A stretch of DNA of 64,000 nucleotides, from contig NZ_JAXMNY010000002.1 in assembly GCF_034670185.1 (NCBI RefSeq), positions 620,001-684,000 on the forward strand, written 5' to 3'. This document shows positions 14,937 through 22,984 of this stretch, piece after piece. The translations under genes and the position numbers were made by a program. The notes under the pieces were generated by a model, which ran no database searches, was not told where the DNA came from, and was given only the letters and a program-made list of their open reading frames with translations. Source of the DNA: Nisaea sp. Lineage in GTDB: Bacteria > Pseudomonadota > Alphaproteobacteria > Thalassobaculales > Thalassobaculaceae. Within the stretch, counting starts at the first letter, position 1. Every line of letters begins with the position of its first letter.

Positions 14937-17918
14937 ATGCCGATCCGCCGCCTGCCCGAGGACGGTGCCGCCGCCGGAATCTACACCCTGCTGGAGGCCA
15001 TCGACACCATGCCGCCGGTCCTGTCCCGCGCGGAATCCGCCTTCGACCGCCTTGCCGGCAGCATCACCGGCGCACTCGACCGGGTCGGGGCGGCACTCGA
15101 CACTCTGGATCGGCTGCGCCCGACAGTGCCGACGCCCGGCACTGAGATCCCCCGGCTTCAGGATGCGGCCTTCACCTCGAATGGCTCGGACCTTCTCGCC
15201 CTCGGCGAAGACCGGTTGCATCTGGAAGATCTGATTAAAGAATCCATGGTGGAGCAGTTAACCGCATCAGAGAACGTCGCCTCCGCTCAGGAAGATACAG
15301 CCCGGCGCAGCGATGCGGCATGGGGCACACTCTCCGACGATATCGTGGGTGATTTCGACCGGGCCTTTGCCGGTATTTCAGAGAACGGTGCCGAGGCCTT
15401 CTCCTCCATCTGGCAAAACATGGCATCCGGCCTCGATCAGAGCCTCTCCGCAATCGACTGGGACGGTATCCTCGGCGACGGCGCGGGAAGTCTGGTATCC
15501 GCAGCCTCCAGCATTCTCGGCTCTCTCGGAGGCAGCGGCGGCGGTTTTTCCGGCCTGTTTGAGGCCGGCGGCTCTCTGCTGTCCAGCTTTCTGCCTGGAA
15601 TGGGAGGCGCGGGTGCGGGCGGCTCCCTCCTGTCCGGCAGTGCAGGCTCGCTTGGCAGCATGGCTTCACTTGGCAGTGCAGGCACGATCGGTGCCATCGC
15701 CGCCGTTGCAGCCCTGGGCCTGAACGAGCTTTTCAAGGACAAGGACTATCCCTTCGCCAAGGCCGTGATCGGCATCGAAGGTGGCACACCAACTGCCGAA
15801 AGTTCCTTTGAGCTTGATGACGGGCCGCTGGACGAACTGCTGCAATTGCAGGACCGGGTACTGACAGCGCTGGACTCCATGACCGACCGGCTCGGTGTCG
15901 CCTTTTCAGGCAACGCCGCCAACTTCCTGCAAATCGGCTATTCCAGCGGCCGGAAATCCAACCTGCCGACCGGCTATTTCGTCGGCGGTCTGGAAACCAC
16001 CGGCGATTTTGCCACCGGCGCCGACCTCAGCGGCATCGAGGATGAAGAGGAGCTGATCGCCCGCGCTATTGAGCTGTCCTTCGCCAAAGCAGTGCGGGAC
16101 GGCAATCTGACCGGGCTGTCGGACGATCCCGGGGGGGACTCTCGCAGCCAGAAGACTTTCGAAGCCGGTATCGAAAAACTGCTTGCGGCACCGTTCGAAA
16201 GCCTCGAGACATCGCTGCGCCGGATCGATTTCCTCGCCAGCTTCGAGGAGACCGTCGCGCTCTTCAGGGATGGTACCAAAAGTGTCGATGCCTATACCCG
16301 CTCTCTGCAGGCCCAACGTGCCGCAATTGAGGCAGTCGGTCGGGCCGCTGCGGGCGATGCGTTCGAGCCTATCCGGTTGTTCATGGAAGATGCGGCCCTG
16401 CTGTTCGGCGGCGACGAAGAGCCGGACGCAGCGGCGGATCTCCGCCTTGACCAGGCAGGCAGCGCTGTCCGGGGCATGGCCCGTGATCTGCTCGACACGC
16501 TCTCGCTAAATGGCACTGCGGCGCCGCTCGAAGGCTTTGCCTTGCTGTACGAACAGCAGGCCGCCCAGATCACCGCCTTGGTCCCGGCGCTGGAAGCCCT
16601 CAATCTGGAACTCGATGCGCTGGGGCTCGAGACCATCGATGTTGCCGCCGAGATCAATGCTGCCAATGACGCACTGAGCTCGGAAGTCCGAACACTTTTC
16701 CTGCGGGAACTCGATTCCGGGCTCTCCCCCGAACGAGCGGCCGCGCAACAGGTCCTGGATGAAAGGGACAGCCTGCTGCAGCAGGCCGAACAGCTCGGCT
16801 ATAGCGAGGACCAGGAGATCCTCGGCAAAATCGAGGCAAACTTCACCGCGCAACTCGATCGGATCGGATTTACGTTCAGCGAAAGCGGAGATCTGGTCCA
16901 GACCTTTGCCGATAGTATCGAGGCGGCGACCGCCGGTCTCGACCGGCAGATTTCAGCGCAGGAAAACTCTGTCGGAGAGTTCGTCCGCCTGGCCGAAAAC
17001 CTTTCCGCCGCCCGGCAGGATTTCGCCCTCGACAGCTCGCTCTCGCCACAATCGCCTCTGGACCGGTTGGCACAGTCGAGGACCGGGTTCGAAGAGCTCG
17101 CCGCCGCCTCCGCCGATGGCGATCTGGAGGCGCGGGAGGATCTCGCGGCCAGCGCCCGCACCTATCTCACCCTGGCGCGGGAGGTCCATGCTTCCAGCGA
17201 GGCCTATACCGACATCTTCTACCAGGTCGATGCGGTTCTCGCCTCCGCACTGCATGACACAAAAGCCCAGGTTACGGCGGCAGAGCGCCAACTGGATGTC
17301 CTGATCGAAATCCGTGACCGCCTTGGCCCGCCAAGCGCCACGGGCGGCGCCCTGGAATTCCGCGCGGATGGCGGCGGGCAATATCTATCGGAAAGTGGCG
17401 GCCCGGTCGGAGCCGGGTACGACCTCGGCTACAACCCGGAGCGCGCCGTCGCCATCCTGACGGCGCTGGATGCCGCCGGACTTCCTCTGCCGAGCGGGTT
17501 CGGCGAAGGCCAGCTCTCCCGGCTCAGGGCGGACAATCAGGCCGTGAACGCAGTGGTCACCGCCATGGGCTTCGCCACCGGCGGGATCATGACCGCGAAC
17601 GGCCCGGCCCAGACCGCTCCATACGATGGCGGCATTACCAGCGACGTATCCGTCGCCCTGTTCGGTGAAGGCAGCCAGCCGGAAGCCTATGTACCCCTGC
17701 CGGACGGACGCTCCATTCCCGTCACCCTCAGTCTGCCCGCCAACGACGATAGCGGCGGCAACGGCGAGACGCGGGACGCCCTGCGCCTGCAACGGGCGGA
17801 CAGTCGCGCGCTTGTTCAGGAATTGAGGAGCCTCAACCGCGAGGTCGCCGCGCTTCGGGACGACAACGAACGGCTCAGTCGCGTGCTCGGCCGGGCCTTC
17901 TCCCGCCAAACCGCCTGA
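14937..17918 (+). CDS. Tail tape measure protein
   Basis: At 993 residues this is the largest gene of the phage block, and it follows the chaperone pair. It is mainly helical, with a hydrophobic Gly/Ser-rich region (about residues 185-265, SAASSILGSLGGSGG and GTIGAIAAVAALGLN) that is typical for the membrane-active part of tape measures. Long acidic helical parts follow. The C-terminal domain includes SDVSVALFGEGSQPEAYVPL and then DGRSIPVTL, the common end domain of tape measures, and a short coiled-coil closes the protein. The tape measure sets tail length and helps DNA pass the inner membrane. Confidence 0.85.
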   Translation: MPIRRLPEDGAAAGIYTLLEAIDTMPPVLSRAESAFDRLAGSITGALDRVGAALDTLDRLRPTVPTPGTEIPRLQDAAFTSNGSDLLALGEDRLHLEDLIKESMVEQLTASENVASAQEDTARRSDAAWGTLSDDIVGDFDRAFAGISENGAEAFSSIWQNMASGLDQSLSAIDWDGILGDGAGSLVSAASSILGSLGGSGGGFSGLFEAGGSLLSSFLPGMGGAGAGGSLLSGSAGSLGSMASLGSAGTIGAIAAVAALGLNELFKDKDYPFAKAVIGIEGGTPTAESSFELDDGPLDELLQLQDRVLTALDSMTDRLGVAFSGNAANFLQIGYSSGRKSNLPTGYFVGGLETTGDFATGADLSGIEDEEELIARAIELSFAKAVRDGNLTGLSDDPGGDSRSQKTFEAGIEKLLAAPFESLETSLRRIDFLASFEETVALFRDGTKSVDAYTRSLQAQRAAIEAVGRAAAGDAFEPIRLFMEDAALLFGGDEEPDAAADLRLDQAGSAVRGMARDLLDTLSLNGTAAPLEGFALLYEQQAAQITALVPALEALNLELDALGLETIDVAAEINAANDALSSEVRTLFLRELDSGLSPERAAAQQVLDERDSLLQQAEQLGYSEDQEILGKIEANFTAQLDRIGFTFSESGDLVQTFADSIEAATAGLDRQISAQENSVGEFVRLAENLSAARQDFALDSSLSPQSPLDRLAQSRTGFEELAAASADGDLEAREDLAASARTYLTLAREVHASSEAYTDIFYQVDAVLASALHDTKAQVTAAERQLDVLIEIRDRLGPPSATGGALEFRADGGGQYLSESGGPVGAGYDLGYNPERAVAILTALDAAGLPLPSGFGEGQLSRLRADNQAVNAVVTAMGFATGGIMTANGPAQTAPYDGGITSDVSVALFGEGSQPEAYVPLPDGRSIPVTLSLPANDDSGGNGETRDALRLQRADSRALVQELRSLNREVAALRDDNERLSRVLGRAFSRQTA

Positions 17919-17928
17919 AGGAGCAAAG

Positions 17929-19437
17929 ATGTCTCTTTATGACGAGCTGATCGCCGATCCTTTTTCGATCCGGCGCTATCTGGCGATCCTGGAGCCGTAC
18001 GATCCATTGCTGGAAACGACGGTTCCGCTCTACCTGAGCGACCATGGCTTCACCACGGAGCCGGACGAGGTGCCGGGCAACCAGTATTTCGACTCCCGGC
18101 TGCTCTCCGCTCTCAGTTTCGAGCGCCATCTCTATCGCAGCGGGCAGTTGGAAGGCCGTTCGGTGCCCGGCTTCGGCACGCTCGACATCAACAATGCGGA
18201 CGGCGCACTCGATGATTGGCGCAGCTTCGCGTTCGATGGCCGCCGGGTCAGGCTTCTGCTCGGCGGCGACCGGTTCCGCCTCGCCGACTACCGCACCGTG
18301 TTCGACGGCACGGCGGAGCGTATCGAGTTTGATGACGACCGGATCCGCCTGCATCTCCGCGACCTGCAGGTGCTGTTCGAGCGCCCCTTGCAACAGACCC
18401 TCTATCTGGGCACGGGCGGCAGCGAAGGCGATGCCGGACTGAAGGGCCGACCAAAGCCACTTTGTTACGGGCGCTGCTTCCATGTCCCGGCGGTGCTGTT
18501 GGATGCCGCGACCCTGACCTATCAGGTGCATGACGGCCAGATCTCCGGGGTCGACGCGGTATTCGACAGCGGTCTGGCCTTGATCGCCGGGACTGAACCT
18601 CCGGCACCGTCGCACTATGCCGTGGACCTCGCCGCCGGCACCTTCCGGCTCGGCAGCGCACCAAACGGTCCGGTTACCGCCCATGTTCATGGCGATGCAA
18701 CGGGCGGCGCCTATGCGGAAGACGCGGCCAGCCTGATGCTGCGCATTGCCATGCGGGCCTCCGGGCTCACGCTCATCGACTGGAGCGCTTTCGCCGACCT
18801 TACCCTCGCCGGCCCTATGGCGACCGGTTTCTTCGCCGGACAGGAAACCGGCATGCTATCCGCTCTCGACAGTCTTGCGGACAGTATCGGCGCCCATTTC
18901 GGTTTCGACCGGCAGGGGCAGTTCACCGTCGGCAGGTTGACGGAACCGGCGGAAATCGCGACGGAAAGTTTCGACGACAGCGCCATCGTCAGCCTCGAAC
19001 GCGAACCGTCCGCCTTGCCCCTCTGGCGCCAGAAACTCGGTTACGCCCGCTACTGGCGCCCGCTTTCGGACGGGGAAAGCGCCGCCGCGCTCGGCGCGGA
19101 AGCACGGAGCGATCTGGCCGCGCCCCATCGCTATGCGGACGCATCGGACCCGACGATTCAAGTCCGCCACAAGCTCGCCGGCGATGCCCAGAAGGATGGG
19201 CTGCTGGCAACAGAGACGGATGCGGCAACGGAAGCGGCGCGGCGTCTCGCTCTTTTCGGGATTGCGCGGGATCTTTTCAGGGTCCGGGTAAAAACCCGGC
19301 CCTACAGCCTCACCCTCGGCAGCACCATCCGGATCACCTATCCGCGCCACGGGCTCGCCGAGGGACGCAATCTGGTCTTGGCCGGTCTGTCCGAAGACAG
19401 CGCATTTGACGAAGCCGAACTCACCCTTTGGGGATAG
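17929..19437 (+). CDS. Distal tail or hub-like phage protein
   Basis: A 502-residue beta-rich protein right after the tape measure, in the place of distal tail and hub proteins. The first about 150 residues contain repeated strand patterns (LYLSDHGFTTEPDEVPGNQYF, shortened here to its key residues Y, D, G and F), followed by a region with DRIRLHLRDLQVLFERPL. The C-terminal part (RVKTRPYSLTLGSTIRITYP) looks like a hub barrel. I do not recognise an exact family. It has a strong ribosome site (AAGGAG). Confidence 0.55.
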   Translation: MSLYDELIADPFSIRRYLAILEPYDPLLETTVPLYLSDHGFTTEPDEVPGNQYFDSRLLSALSFERHLYRSGQLEGRSVPGFGTLDINNADGALDDWRSFAFDGRRVRLLLGGDRFRLADYRTVFDGTAERIEFDDDRIRLHLRDLQVLFERPLQQTLYLGTGGSEGDAGLKGRPKPLCYGRCFHVPAVLLDAATLTYQVHDGQISGVDAVFDSGLALIAGTEPPAPSHYAVDLAAGTFRLGSAPNGPVTAHVHGDATGGAYAEDAASLMLRIAMRASGLTLIDWSAFADLTLAGPMATGFFAGQETGMLSALDSLADSIGAHFGFDRQGQFTVGRLTEPAEIATESFDDSAIVSLEREPSALPLWRQKLGYARYWRPLSDGESAAALGAEARSDLAAPHRYADASDPTIQVRHKLAGDAQKDGLLATETDAATEAARRLALFGIARDLFRVRVKTRPYSLTLGSTIRITYPRHGLAEGRNLVLAGLSEDSAFDEAELTLWG

Positions 19438-19443
19438 CACCCG

Positions 19444-20295
19444 ATGAGCAACATGCTGATCGTCTACCGGAACTATCTGGACAATGCGGCCCTCGACGGC
19501 GGGGACTGGAGCAGCGGTCTGCCGCTGGACAATCTCGCCCATCCCCATCCGAGCCGGGTCGCCCGGTCCACCGACACCGATCCGGCGTCTTCCTGGTTCG
19601 AGGTGGATTTCGGCGCCCAGCGTCCCGTCAGTTTCGCCGGTATTCTGAACCACAATCTGAGCCAGCGCGGCACCTGGCGGGTACGGCTGTTCAATACCTC
19701 GCTGGAGCAGCCGGAACTCGACACCGGCGCCGTGCCGATCTGGCCCCGTGTGGTTCCGTTCGGCACCGGGCACTGGGGCGAGTTCCAGTGGGGCGGCCAT
19801 CTCGATACCGAGACGGCGGAGACCTACGGCATCGGATCCTACGCCATCCTGCCGGCGGCGCGGCGCGTACGCTATGTCCGCGTGGATCTCGAGGACCCGG
19901 AGAATCCCGCCGGTTATCTGCAGGCGGGACGCGCCCTGCTGGCACCGGCATGGACGCCCAGCGTGAACCTGCAATACGGCTGGAGCATCGAGCAGGTGGA
20001 TGAAAGCCGGATCGTGAAGTCGCGGGGCGGTCAGGCCTATTTCGACGGTAAACCGAAATACCGCCGCCTGCGCTTTCGGATCGAGCATCTCGATATCGAT
20101 GAGATGCTGGCCAATGCCTACGAGCTGGAGCGGCTGAAGGGTACCGGCGGGGACATCCTGGCGATGGTCGATCCGGACGATACCGCACACCTGCACCGGC
20201 GCACGGTCTATGGCCGGATCGCTGAGACCACCCCGATCGTGAACGATTTCAACGCGCGCTATTCCAAGGAATTCGTCATAGAGGAGCTGTACTGA
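19444..20295 (+). CDS. Tail tip protein with jelly-roll-like fold
   Basis: A 283-residue protein with strands and aromatic residues that resemble a discoidin-like or carbohydrate-binding jelly roll: SSWFEVDFGAQRPVSFAGI, WRVRLFNTS and RRVRYVRVDLEDPEN. This suggests cell-surface or sugar binding at the tail tip. Its stop overlaps the next start (TGATG), so translation is coupled. Family is not certain; it may be a minor tail protein. Confidence 0.5.
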   Translation: MSNMLIVYRNYLDNAALDGGDWSSGLPLDNLAHPHPSRVARSTDTDPASSWFEVDFGAQRPVSFAGILNHNLSQRGTWRVRLFNTSLEQPELDTGAVPIWPRVVPFGTGHWGEFQWGGHLDTETAETYGIGSYAILPAARRVRYVRVDLEDPENPAGYLQAGRALLAPAWTPSVNLQYGWSIEQVDESRIVKSRGGQAYFDGKPKYRRLRFRIEHLDIDEMLANAYELERLKGTGGDILAMVDPDDTAHLHRRTVYGRIAETTPIVNDFNARYSKEFVIEELY

Positions 20296-21329
20296 TGACC
20301 TGGTCCGTGACCATCGGCGACCGCACTTTCACCGACGCCAATCTGGACGGCAACGCCTACGCCGAAGAAGAGACCGGCTTCCCTGCCATCGTCCGCGCGG
20401 TGGCCGAGGAAACCGCCGCCCTGAAAGGCTCGGCCGGGCTTTCCGCCTCCCCGCTCACTCCGGCGACCGGCCCTGTCGCCTTCACCCTTCTCTCCACGCC
20501 GCCGCCGGGCTGGAAGGCCGGGCAGGTATTGCGCATAACCAGTGCGGGCGACGCGACGCATTTCATGGTCGGCACGGTCTCAACGCTTGTTGGCACGGCC
20601 CTGACCATAGAGGCCAGCTTTGCGCAGGGCGCCACCGAACGGGACGACTGGGTGCTGACCTATCCGCTTTTCACCGCTTTCCTCGAACGCGCCGGCGGGA
20701 CAATAACGGGAGCCCTGAAAATCGACGGCCATTCCCCGGCCCTGAACGCGCCGCCCGGCCAATACCTCAATCTCCGGATGATGCGGGATGATCTGCCGCA
20801 TCTGGATTTTGGTCTCGACGACGCTCCCCTGACGGACACCGCTGGCGGCAGCCTGATCTTCCTGCACACATTCGATAACTCCGGCGCCTGGACCGGCCGG
20901 CCGCTTGAAATCAACCGGGCAACCGGCGAGATCAAGACAATGGGTCTTAACCTTCAGGGCTACGCGCTGGCTGACGGAAACCTGCGCGGCACCCGGATGA
21001 GTATCGAAGACCTTGGAGAAATCGGCGCCGGAACTGTGTACATCGATGCGGCTCGCTGGAATGCCCTTGCCGTGACCCTGACCGGAAATGTCGCCTTCGA
21101 TTTCGCGGCACTCGGCCTCGGCTTCGAATATACGCGACGGTTCCTCATCACCCAAGGCGGCGCCGGAGGCTTCGCGCCGTCATGGACCCTCGGCGGCAGC
21201 GCAGGTGGAGTCAAACGCATCGGCGGAATCCCGAACTATGCAGGTCAGGCGCCGGGCGTTGTGACCCGTGTCACCGCCGAGGCCTGGGGCAACCAGCTCC
21301 GGCTCTGGGAGGCGGAAGAGAGTCCGTAA
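20295..21329 (+). CDS. Tail fibre-like protein
   Basis: A 344-residue protein at the end of the tail genes. It starts with a beta N-terminus, has a middle helical linker (AFLERAGGTITGALKIDG, a pattern often seen in tail fibre repeats) and a C-terminal region with MSIEDLGEIGAGTVYIDA and hydrophobic strands up to the end, where the sequence WTLGGSAGGVKRIGG and NQLRLWEAEE fits a fibre head. It probably recognises the host surface. This is placed by position and repeat style rather than by a firm family match. Confidence 0.55.
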   Translation: MTWSVTIGDRTFTDANLDGNAYAEEETGFPAIVRAVAEETAALKGSAGLSASPLTPATGPVAFTLLSTPPPGWKAGQVLRITSAGDATHFMVGTVSTLVGTALTIEASFAQGATERDDWVLTYPLFTAFLERAGGTITGALKIDGHSPALNAPPGQYLNLRMMRDDLPHLDFGLDDAPLTDTAGGSLIFLHTFDNSGAWTGRPLEINRATGEIKTMGLNLQGYALADGNLRGTRMSIEDLGEIGAGTVYIDAARWNALAVTLTGNVAFDFAALGLGFEYTRRFLITQGGAGGFAPSWTLGGSAGGVKRIGGIPNYAGQAPGVVTRVTAEAWGNQLRLWEAEESP

Positions 21330-21378
21330 TTCCCTAAGCGTCGCCTATTCGATTTTCCCACAAGATGAGGAGTTGCCC

Positions 21379-21627
21379 ATGCATAAGAGACCTTTGCTGG
21401 TTGTCTTGAGCCTGCTGGCGGCATTACCGGCATGTGCCGATCCCAATGCCGCCGCGGAGATCGAAATCCGCAGGACCAATGCGCTCGCCGCCATCAGCGC
21501 CGTGCGCGACGGATATTGCGCCCTGTCCCCCGCAGTCCGGGCACGGTTGCGGGATGCCGGGGAGATCGATCCCGCGCTGGATAACTGTACCACCCCACCC
21601 GAAACCAATCCTCAGGAGACAAAGTGA
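21379..21627 (+). CDS. Small lipoprotein-like phage protein (possible spanin subunit)
   Basis: An 82-residue protein with a signal peptide and a lipobox-like end (LLAALPAC, Cys20), so it may be anchored in the outer membrane. The mature part is helical at first (AAAEIEIRRTNALAAISAVRD) and ends Pro- and Thr-rich. It has an excellent ribosome site (GAGGAG) and its stop overlaps the next start. Small lipoproteins beside holin-like genes often act as o-spanins (Rz1 type), but no i-spanin is evident. Confidence 0.5.
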   Translation: MHKRPLLVVLSLLAALPACADPNAAAEIEIRRTNALAAISAVRDGYCALSPAVRARLRDAGEIDPALDNCTTPPETNPQETK

Positions 21628-21803
21628 TGAACTTCAACACAACCTGGCTACTCGACCGTCTGGGTGAACGAAGCACCTGGATCGGCCTGACAGGATTTCT
21701 CACGGCCACCGGAGTGTCTCTGGAGCCGGAGATCGGCGAGGCGATCGGAGCCCTCGGCATCGCCCTCGCCAGCCTGATCGCCATGCTTACGAGAGACCGC
21801 TAG
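21627..21803 (+). CDS. Holin-like small membrane protein
   Basis: A 58-residue protein whose ATG overlaps the previous stop (TGATG). It begins MNFNTTWLLDRLGERSTW, then has a hydrophobic segment (IGLTGFLTATGVSL), a short acidic turn (EPEIGEA) and a second hydrophobic segment (IGALGIALASLIAML) before TRDR. Two short membrane spans with a charged end fit small phage holins. The assignment is based on size, membrane pattern and position only. Confidence 0.5.
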   Translation: MNFNTTWLLDRLGERSTWIGLTGFLTATGVSLEPEIGEAIGALGIALASLIAMLTRDR

Positions 21804-21823
21804 GTCGGTAAAGGGAGTGCCCC

Positions 21824-22060
21824 ATGGACCAGGACGATGCCCGCCGCTTGGTGCGGGCGACGCTGACTGAACTCGGCCTCGACGTAACGTCCCCGGAGCG
21901 GGTGATCCAGGCTCAGCACGATTTTGCCTACCTGCGCCATCAGCGAAATCTATCGGAGAAAATCGGCGTCGGTGTCCGGCTGATGGTGCTGACCAGTATC
22001 ATCAGCGCCGGGCTCGCCACCATCTGGCTTGGTATCCGGCACTCCCTGCTCCTGAAGTAG
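21824..22060 (+). CDS. Small phage membrane protein with C-terminal anchor
   Basis: A 78-residue protein, last in the forward block. The N-terminal 45 residues are soluble and helical (ARRLVRATLTELGLDV, then QAQHDFAYLRHQRNL), followed by one membrane span (VLTSIISAGLATIWLGI). Similar soluble-plus-anchor proteins are frequent at the end of alphaproteobacterial tail clusters; their role in lysis or membrane contact is unknown. The ribosome site is AAAGGGAG. Confidence 0.55.
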   Translation: MDQDDARRLVRATLTELGLDVTSPERVIQAQHDFAYLRHQRNLSEKIGVGVRLMVLTSIISAGLATIWLGIRHSLLLK

Positions 22061-22083
22061 GCGGGCAGGCTCATACCGTGTGA

Positions 22084-22109
22084 GGTCTTGCTAGGGTTTC
22101 AGCAAGACC
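22084..22109. other. Hairpin between the phage block and the DUF3108 gene
   Basis: GGTCTTGCT and AGCAAGACC form a perfect 9-bp stem around an 8-base loop and overlap the stop of the minus-strand gene. There is no T-run on either side, so it may be a weak bidirectional terminator or RNA-end stabiliser for the two convergent transcripts. Confidence 0.4.
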
Positions 22110-22894
22110 CGCTCGGCCAGATCGAGGCGCTCCGACGCTCCGGTGATATGCCCGACGATCATACCGAAAGGCCCTTCCGATTCCAGGCGCACCGGTATCC
22201 AGGACCCGCCTTCCGTCAGCCGCGCCACCCAGAGTCTGGTCTCGGCATCTGTCTTGTCCTCGCCGAACCAGGGTTTCTTGTAGCCGCCCGCAAGGGTCTC
22301 GTACGCCACCCGGCAAAGCTCCGCCGGTCCGCTGAACGCGCTGTAATCCGTCTTCTCCAGAATATCGGAGCCAGCGTGGGACAGGCGGAAATCCGTTCGG
22401 GTGCGGCCGTTGAAAACCCGCAGTTCTTCCTCGCAGGGGTTGGCTTTGCTCGTCAGTGCGAGCGACACAACCGCCGCGTATGGATCAATTGTCCCCAACT
22501 GAAGATCTTCCGGTACCGCGTCCCGTTTTTCCGGGTCACGCGGCGGATGCATGACAACAGACGGCGCGAAGCCATCCCGGCTCGTGAGCGTGATCCGGCG
22601 AGGCTGGCCGTTGAAAGTTCCGTTGCTGCGATACGTTTCGGGTTTGATGCCGACGCCAGTCAACTGGCCGATGCCTTCGCTGCTTACATCAATCGGGAAG
22701 AAAAAATCGAGGATGCCAAGAGAGCGGGCGTTGGTCGTGACCCTGTAGGCCGAGCGGTCGACTGCGATTTTCGAGTCGAACGCGGCGACGGAGAAGCCGC
22801 CAAAATAGATCGTATAGGAGAGATCAAGCTCCCGCGCATCAGCTCTGGGGGCCAGCAGAATGCCGCCGATCAGTCCTAAAAAAAGCCACCGCAT
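22091..22894 (-). CDS. DUF3108 domain exported protein
   Basis: A 267-residue protein with a signal peptide (about residues 1-20, LFLGLIGGILLAPRADA) and a beta-rich body: LDLSYTIYFGGFSVAAFDSK, then VTTNARSLGILDFFFPI and a middle part with DPYAAVVSLALTS. These strands and their order fit DUF3108, a periplasmic family of unknown function. The end (WIPVRLESEGPFGMIVGHI) is also family typical. The gene is convergent with the phage block and lies downstream of ahcY, separated from it by a likely terminator. Confidence 0.75.
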   Translation of the reverse strand: MRWLFLGLIGGILLAPRADARELDLSYTIYFGGFSVAAFDSKIAVDRSAYRVTTNARSLGILDFFFPIDVSSEGIGQLTGVGIKPETYRSNGTFNGQPRRITLTSRDGFAPSVVMHPPRDPEKRDAVPEDLQLGTIDPYAAVVSLALTSKANPCEEELRVFNGRTRTDFRLSHAGSDILEKTDYSAFSGPAELCRVAYETLAGGYKKPWFGEDKTDAETRLWVARLTEGGSWIPVRLESEGPFGMIVGHITGASERLDLAERVLLKP

Positions 22895-22942
22895 GCCCCG
22901 CCCTCATGTGCGTGTTTGCGTATGGCTTTAAAATAGAAGAGC

Positions 22943-22970
22943 GCGGCGGCAGATCAAGCGCCGCCGCCGC
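22943..22970 (-). terminator. Likely terminator of ahcY
   Basis: On the minus strand GCGGCGGC (22970-22963) pairs with GCCGCCGC (22950-22943) around a 12-base loop, followed by a T-rich but interrupted stretch (TCTTCTATTTT). It lies 15 bases after the ahcY stop. The interrupted T-run makes it weaker than the other terminators in the window. Confidence 0.5.
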
Positions 22971-22984
22971 ACCCGTTATATTTT

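Larger units (their letters stand above)
4025..22060 (+). mobile_element. Integrase-less siphovirus-like prophage remnant or domesticated phage cluster
   Basis: About 18 kb of uninterrupted forward genes in phage order: packaging, portal, scaffold, coat, head-tail joining, tail tube, tail assembly chaperone, tape measure, distal tail, small membrane proteins. There is no sheath gene, so a flexible non-contractile tail is expected. The coat is P22-like, and no prohead protease is seen, which agrees with that coat type. No integrase, excisionase, replication gene or clear endolysin is present, and no flanking direct repeat was found by eye. The large terminase resembles those of gene transfer agents, but coat, portal and gene order differ from the Rhodobacter type. 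Base composition is like the host, which suggests long residence. Confidence 0.8.

Noticed and set aside
4025..22060. Rhodobacter-type gene transfer agent cluster
   Set aside because: Only the large terminase resembles it; coat, portal, lack of prohead protease and gene order differ.
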